From positions 4,864,501-4,928,500 of the forward strand of contig NZ_JAOTIK010000001.1 in NCBI RefSeq assembly GCF_030116705.1: a stretch of 64,000 bases of DNA, given 5' to 3'. The first letter of the stretch is position 1. Each line of letters begins with the position of its first letter. The stretch is from Streptomyces sp. ML-6 (GTDB lineage Bacteria; Actinomycetota; Actinomycetes; Streptomycetales; Streptomycetaceae). The position numbers and the translations under genes were made by a program. Below, in pieces: positions 60,920 to 64,000 of the stretch. The notes under the pieces were generated by a model. It ran no database searches. It had not been told where the DNA came from and saw only the letters and a list, made by a program, of their open reading frames with translations.

Positions 60920-63900
60920 TCACTTGCCGAAGTAGGCGTGGTAGATCGACACCGACGACTTGTTGCCCTTCTTGTCCGTGACATCGGCCCGGTAGGAGAT
61001 GGACTTCCCCTTCGCCGGGTTCTTCACGGAGAGCTTGCCCTTCTTCACGGCGGACTTCTTCCACGTCTTGCCGCCGTCGTAACTGACGTACACCGTCAGC
61101 GACTTGAGGTTCTTGCCGGCGGCGGCGCCCTGCACCGTCACGGGCACGGAAGCGGTCCGGCCGGCCGTGACCCGGCTGTCCGCGGTGACGTTGGGCGTGA
61201 ACCGCACCGTGGAGACCGGCAGCATGGTCGGACCCGAGGTCCGCTTGGAGCGGAAGGTCCAGCTCGCGTCGATCCGGGTGGAGACCGGGGAGAGCGCCGC
61301 GCTGCGCCGCATCGAGGTCGTCAGCCGGTAGTCGGCGGCGCCGGACGGCACGGCGAAGGGGGTGCCACCCGTCAGCGGGTCCTCGTTCCGGGCGAACTTC
61401 TTGCCGTTGCGGTACAGGACCGTCTTGGCCGAACTGTAGGCGGAACCACCGAGGTTGCCCTGTCCGTCGGTCACCAGCGGCAGCATGCCGACGAGGTCGT
61501 TGCCGTCGCGGATGATGCCGTACTCGGAGGTGACCGCGGGGCCGAACACCGCGGTGTTGACCTTCTTCGTGTAGGACTTGCCCGCCTTGAGGGGCTGCGG
61601 GGCGCCGAGGGAGTACTGCGCCTCGACCACCGGGTAGCCGTCCTCGTCGAGTTCGCCGTTCTGGCCGAAGTCGAAGCCCCACTTCACCTTGTCGGCGGTG
61701 GAGACGTAGGCGGTGACGTTGCCGGGGATCTTGTGGAGGGTCCAGTTCGTCCAGCCGCCGCTCGAGCCGGGCAGCGTGGCCCACGCGGCGACCTCACCGG
61801 TCTTGCCCTTGGCGGGCGAGCCGAGGGTGAGGCCGACCTTGGCCAGCTGGCCGGTGGTGTACTTCCGCTCGAAACCGGTGGCCGCCTGCGTCACCGGGCC
61901 GCCGGCCATGATGTCGTACCGGGTGGAGGCACCCTTGGACCAGCTGCCGAGCCACTGCTGGGAGAGCGAGCCGTCGGTCACCTTCGGGCCGAAGTGCGCG
62001 GTGCGGAAGTTCTTGTACGTGTCGAGGAGCCAGCCGTAGGAGTAGCTGGTGTCCTTGGTCGTGAACTGGAGGTCGGGCGCGGCCAGCAGGGACTTCGCCC
62101 CGGCGGCGGGCACGGTGATGTTCACCGGCTTGGCCTTGCGCGCGTCGAGCGTCACGGTGAGGTTCTTGGTGACGTCCAGCTTCGGATGGGCCAGCCAGTC
62201 GGCGCCCTTGGAGTAGTCCTCGGGGTCGACGGTGACGGTCTCGTTCAGCGCGTAACGGCCCTTGGGGACCCGGATCTTTGCCGTACCGTCGGTGCTCGTC
62301 GGGGAGAACCACTGGTCGAGCGCCGTGCCCGAGAGGCCGAAGAGGTCGGTCTCGGCGAACTCGGCCGGCTTGCCGTCGCGCCCGATGCTCTTGACGGTGA
62401 CGTCGTACGACTCGACCTCGCGCTCGACTGCGGCCGCCGTGCGGATGCTCTGGCCGCCGCCGGTCCCGACGACGTACGCGGAGTAGACGCCGTCGGCGGT
62501 GCCGCCGAGCTTGGTGTTCACGGTCAGCGGCACGTCGGCGGTGCCGCCCGCGGGGACGGTGACCTTGTCGGCGCCGAGGGTGAAGAAGCCGGCCGGGGCG
62601 GGCTTGCCCTTCGGGCCGGTCGCGGTGACCGCGAGGTCGAGGGTGACGTCACTGGTGCCGAGGTTGCGGTACGTCACCTGCTTGGTGACCGGGGTGTCGT
62701 CGGTGTGCGGCCACTGCTGGAGGCCGAAGCTCAGCGAGGCCGGCTCGGCGACGACGGTCTGGGCGATCGCCCGGTCGACGGAGATCCGGCCCGTGCCCTG
62801 CTCGAACGGGGTGTACGCGCCCGGCTTTGTCGAGGCGGTGAGCGCGCCCTTGAGCTCGGCGTACTTCCACTCCGGATGCTGCTGCTTGAGGAGCGCGGCG
62901 GCGCCCGCGACGTGCGGGGTCGCCATCGACGTGCCGGAGATCGTCAGGTAGCCCGGCGGGTTCTGCCCGACCTCCTGGTCGATGGCGGAACCGGGGGCGG
63001 CGGCGGCCGTGATGTCCACGCCGGGGGCGGTGACGTCGGGCTTGATCGCGCTGTCGCCCAGGCGCGGGCCGCGGCTGGAGAACTCCGCCAGGGCGTCCTT
63101 GTCGTCGACGGCGCCGACGGTCAGCGCGGCGTCCGCACTGCCGGGGGAACCGACGGTGCCGGCGTCGGGGCCCTCGTTGCCCGCCGCGATGGCGAACAGG
63201 ACGCCCTTGTCGGCCGACAGCTTGTTGACCGCCGCCTCCAGCGGGTCGATCTCGGGGGTGTCGCTGCCGCCGAGGCTCAGGTTGACGATGTCGGCGCCCT
63301 GCGCGACCGCCCACTCGATCCCGGCCAGGATGCCGGAGTCGTCGCCGAAGCCGTCGTCGTCGAGGACCTTGCCCTCCAGGAGCTTGGCGTCCGGGGCCAC
63401 GCCCTTGAACTTGCCGCCCGACTTGGCGCCCGTACCGGCCGCGATCGACGAGACGTGGGTGCCGTGGCCGACCCGGTCCTTGGCGTCGGGGGAGGAGGTG
63501 AAGTTCTTCGTGGCGAGGATCTGGCCCTTGAGGTCGGGGTGGGTGGCGTCCACTCCGGTGTCCAGGACGGCGATCTTGACGCCCTTCCCGGTGTAACCGG
63601 CCTTCCACGCGGCCGGGGTGCCGATCTGCGGGACGCTCTTGTCGAGGCTCGCCCTGCGCACGCCGTCCAGCCAGACCCGGTCGATCCCGGCGGCGGTGGT
63701 GAGCCGGCCGCCGCGGGAGGTCTTGCTGGTCAGCGCCTGCCAGATGTCCCCGGCGTCGCGCTGCGGGGTGACCACCGACTCGGCGTTCAGCGTCTTCAGG
63801 GTCCGGGCGACCCGGGTGGAACCGGCGTCGTGGACCTCGGCCTTCGCGGTGGCGGCCTTCGCGCCCCGGTAGGAGACGATCAGCTTCAGGCCCGACTTCT

Positions 63901-64000
63901 GGGCCCGGCGGTTCTCCGCCCGGCTCAGCTCGGTGATGTCGAACAGCCGGCGGTCCAGCTTCCCGGAGCTGATCAGCCGGTGTGCGTCGGCCGGGACGAG
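60920..64000 (-). CDS. secreted S8 subtilisin-like serine protease (5' end outside window)
   Basis: At least 1026 residues are visible and the reading frame is open to the window edge, so the signal peptide lies outside. The catalytic triad is Asp in VLDTGVDATHPD (near 63540-63575), His in GHGTHVSSIAAG (near 63450-63472) and Ser in SGTSMATPHVAGAAAL (near 62908-62940). A propeptide-like region precedes it. The C-terminal half has Fn3/CARDB-like beta segments ending SVSIYHAYFGK, typical of large Streptomyces S8 peptidases. An ATG-like GTG at 63775 is internal. It should act outside the cell. Confidence 0.92.
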   Translation of the reverse strand, partial: LVPADAHRLISSGKLDRRLFDITELSRAENRRAQKSGLKLIVSYRGAKAATAKAEVHDAGSTRVARTLKTLNAESVVTPQRDAGDIWQALTSKTSRGGRLTTAAGIDRVWLDGVRRASLDKSVPQIGTPAAWKAGYTGKGVKIAVLDTGVDATHPDLKGQILATKNFTSSPDAKDRVGHGTHVSSIAAGTGAKSGGKFKGVAPDAKLLEGKVLDDDGFGDDSGILAGIEWAVAQGADIVNLSLGGSDTPEIDPLEAAVNKLSADKGVLFAIAAGNEGPDAGTVGSPGSADAALTVGAVDDKDALAEFSSRGPRLGDSAIKPDVTAPGVDITAAAAPGSAIDQEVGQNPPGYLTISGTSMATPHVAGAAALLKQQHPEWKYAELKGALTASTKPGAYTPFEQGTGRISVDRAIAQTVVAEPASLSFGLQQWPHTDDTPVTKQVTYRNLGTSDVTLDLAVTATGPKGKPAPAGFFTLGADKVTVPAGGTADVPLTVNTKLGGTADGVYSAYVVGTGGGQSIRTAAAVEREVESYDVTVKSIGRDGKPAEFAETDLFGLSGTALDQWFSPTSTDGTAKIRVPKGRYALNETVTVDPEDYSKGADWLAHPKLDVTKNLTVTLDARKAKPVNITVPAAGAKSLLAAPDLQFTTKDTSYSYGWLLDTYKNFRTAHFGPKVTDGSLSQQWLGSWSKGASTRYDIMAGGPVTQAATGFERKYTTGQLAKVGLTLGSPAKGKTGEVAAWATLPGSSGGWTNWTLHKIPGNVTAYVSTADKVKWGFDFGQNGELDEDGYPVVEAQYSLGAPQPLKAGKSYTKKVNTAVFGPAVTSEYGIIRDGNDLVGMLPLVTDGQGNLGGSAYSSAKTVLYRNGKKFARNEDPLTGGTPFAVPSGAADYRLTTSMRRSAALSPVSTRIDASWTFRSKRTSGPTMLPVSTVRFTPNVTADSRVTAGRTASVPVTVQGAAAGKNLKSLTVYVSYDGGKTWKKSAVKKGKLSVKNPAKGKSISYRADVTDKKGNKSSVSIYHAYFGK

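Overview
The window is a stretch of chromosome from a Streptomyces-type actinomycete. The DNA is very GC-rich, third codon positions are almost always G or C, GTG and TTG starts are common, and neighbouring genes often overlap by ATGA or GTGA. From memory, the gene order (trpS, a D-Ala-D-Ala carboxypeptidase, sdhCDAB, a GH20 hexosaminidase, an ECF sigma factor, a mutase large subunit, a sialic-acid-type glycopolymer cluster, a Bmp-type ABC transporter, cdd, deoA) matches the S. coelicolor SCO4839-SCO4901 region. I could not run a search to confirm this. No rRNA, tRNA, CRISPR array or intact insertion sequence was seen.

Layout. 1-14.1 kb is mostly conserved core: an AhpD-like protein and a divergent MocR regulator, a small lipoprotein paired with a glutathionylspermidine-synthase-like ATP-grasp protein, a SUKH protein, rocD, trpS, a 2'-5' RNA ligase-like protein, a DprE1/DprE2-like epimerase pair, a YihY membrane protein, a penicillin-binding carboxypeptidase, a small membrane protein and a metallophosphoesterase. 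14.2-24 kb has a peptide-type solute-binding protein, a TetR regulator, sdhCDAB with a strong terminator, an OHCU-decarboxylase-like protein and the GH20 enzyme. 24-31.7 kb has two of the three Uma2 genes, an ECF sigma factor with a membrane-anchored Gly/Asp-rich partner, an L,D-transpeptidase lipoprotein, a methylmalonyl-CoA-mutase-like large subunit and a LeuE-like exporter. 31.7-33.9 kb is an FAD monooxygenase and its divergent TetR regulator, with two matching operators.

34.1-45.0 kb is a surface glycopolymer cluster. Two related glycosyltransferase-2/polysialyltransferase modules face each other across an acyltransferase. They are followed by a DUF6716-type putative glycosyltransferase, a fused CMP-acylneuraminate synthetase/HAD phosphatase, a NeuB synthase without an antifreeze-like domain, and a GT52-like protein. 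No UDP-GlcNAc 2-epimerase (NeuC) is present, and a phosphatase is fused to the cytidylyltransferase. Together these suggest Kdn (made from mannose-6-P) rather than Neu5Ac, which fits the Kdn-containing teichulosonic acids known from Streptomyces walls.

45.1-49.5 kb is a decayed accessory patch. It holds a secreted LamG protein, an RHS fragment, a GntR gene with a compromised 5' end, a RelE/HigB-like toxin broken by an amber codon beside intact antitoxin genes, and a truncated XRE gene. A duplicated peptidase-inhibitor 3' end with its terminator brackets the patch.

49.5-64 kb returns to core functions: an ArsR-type regulator, an M20 amidohydrolase, then a nucleoside salvage block (Bmp lipoprotein; ATPase, two permeases and cytidine deaminase; thymidine phosphorylase). 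Each of its three transcription units carries a similar CTAYGCGYGTWR palindrome upstream. A third Uma2 gene and a large secreted subtilisin-like protease, cut by the window end, close the region.
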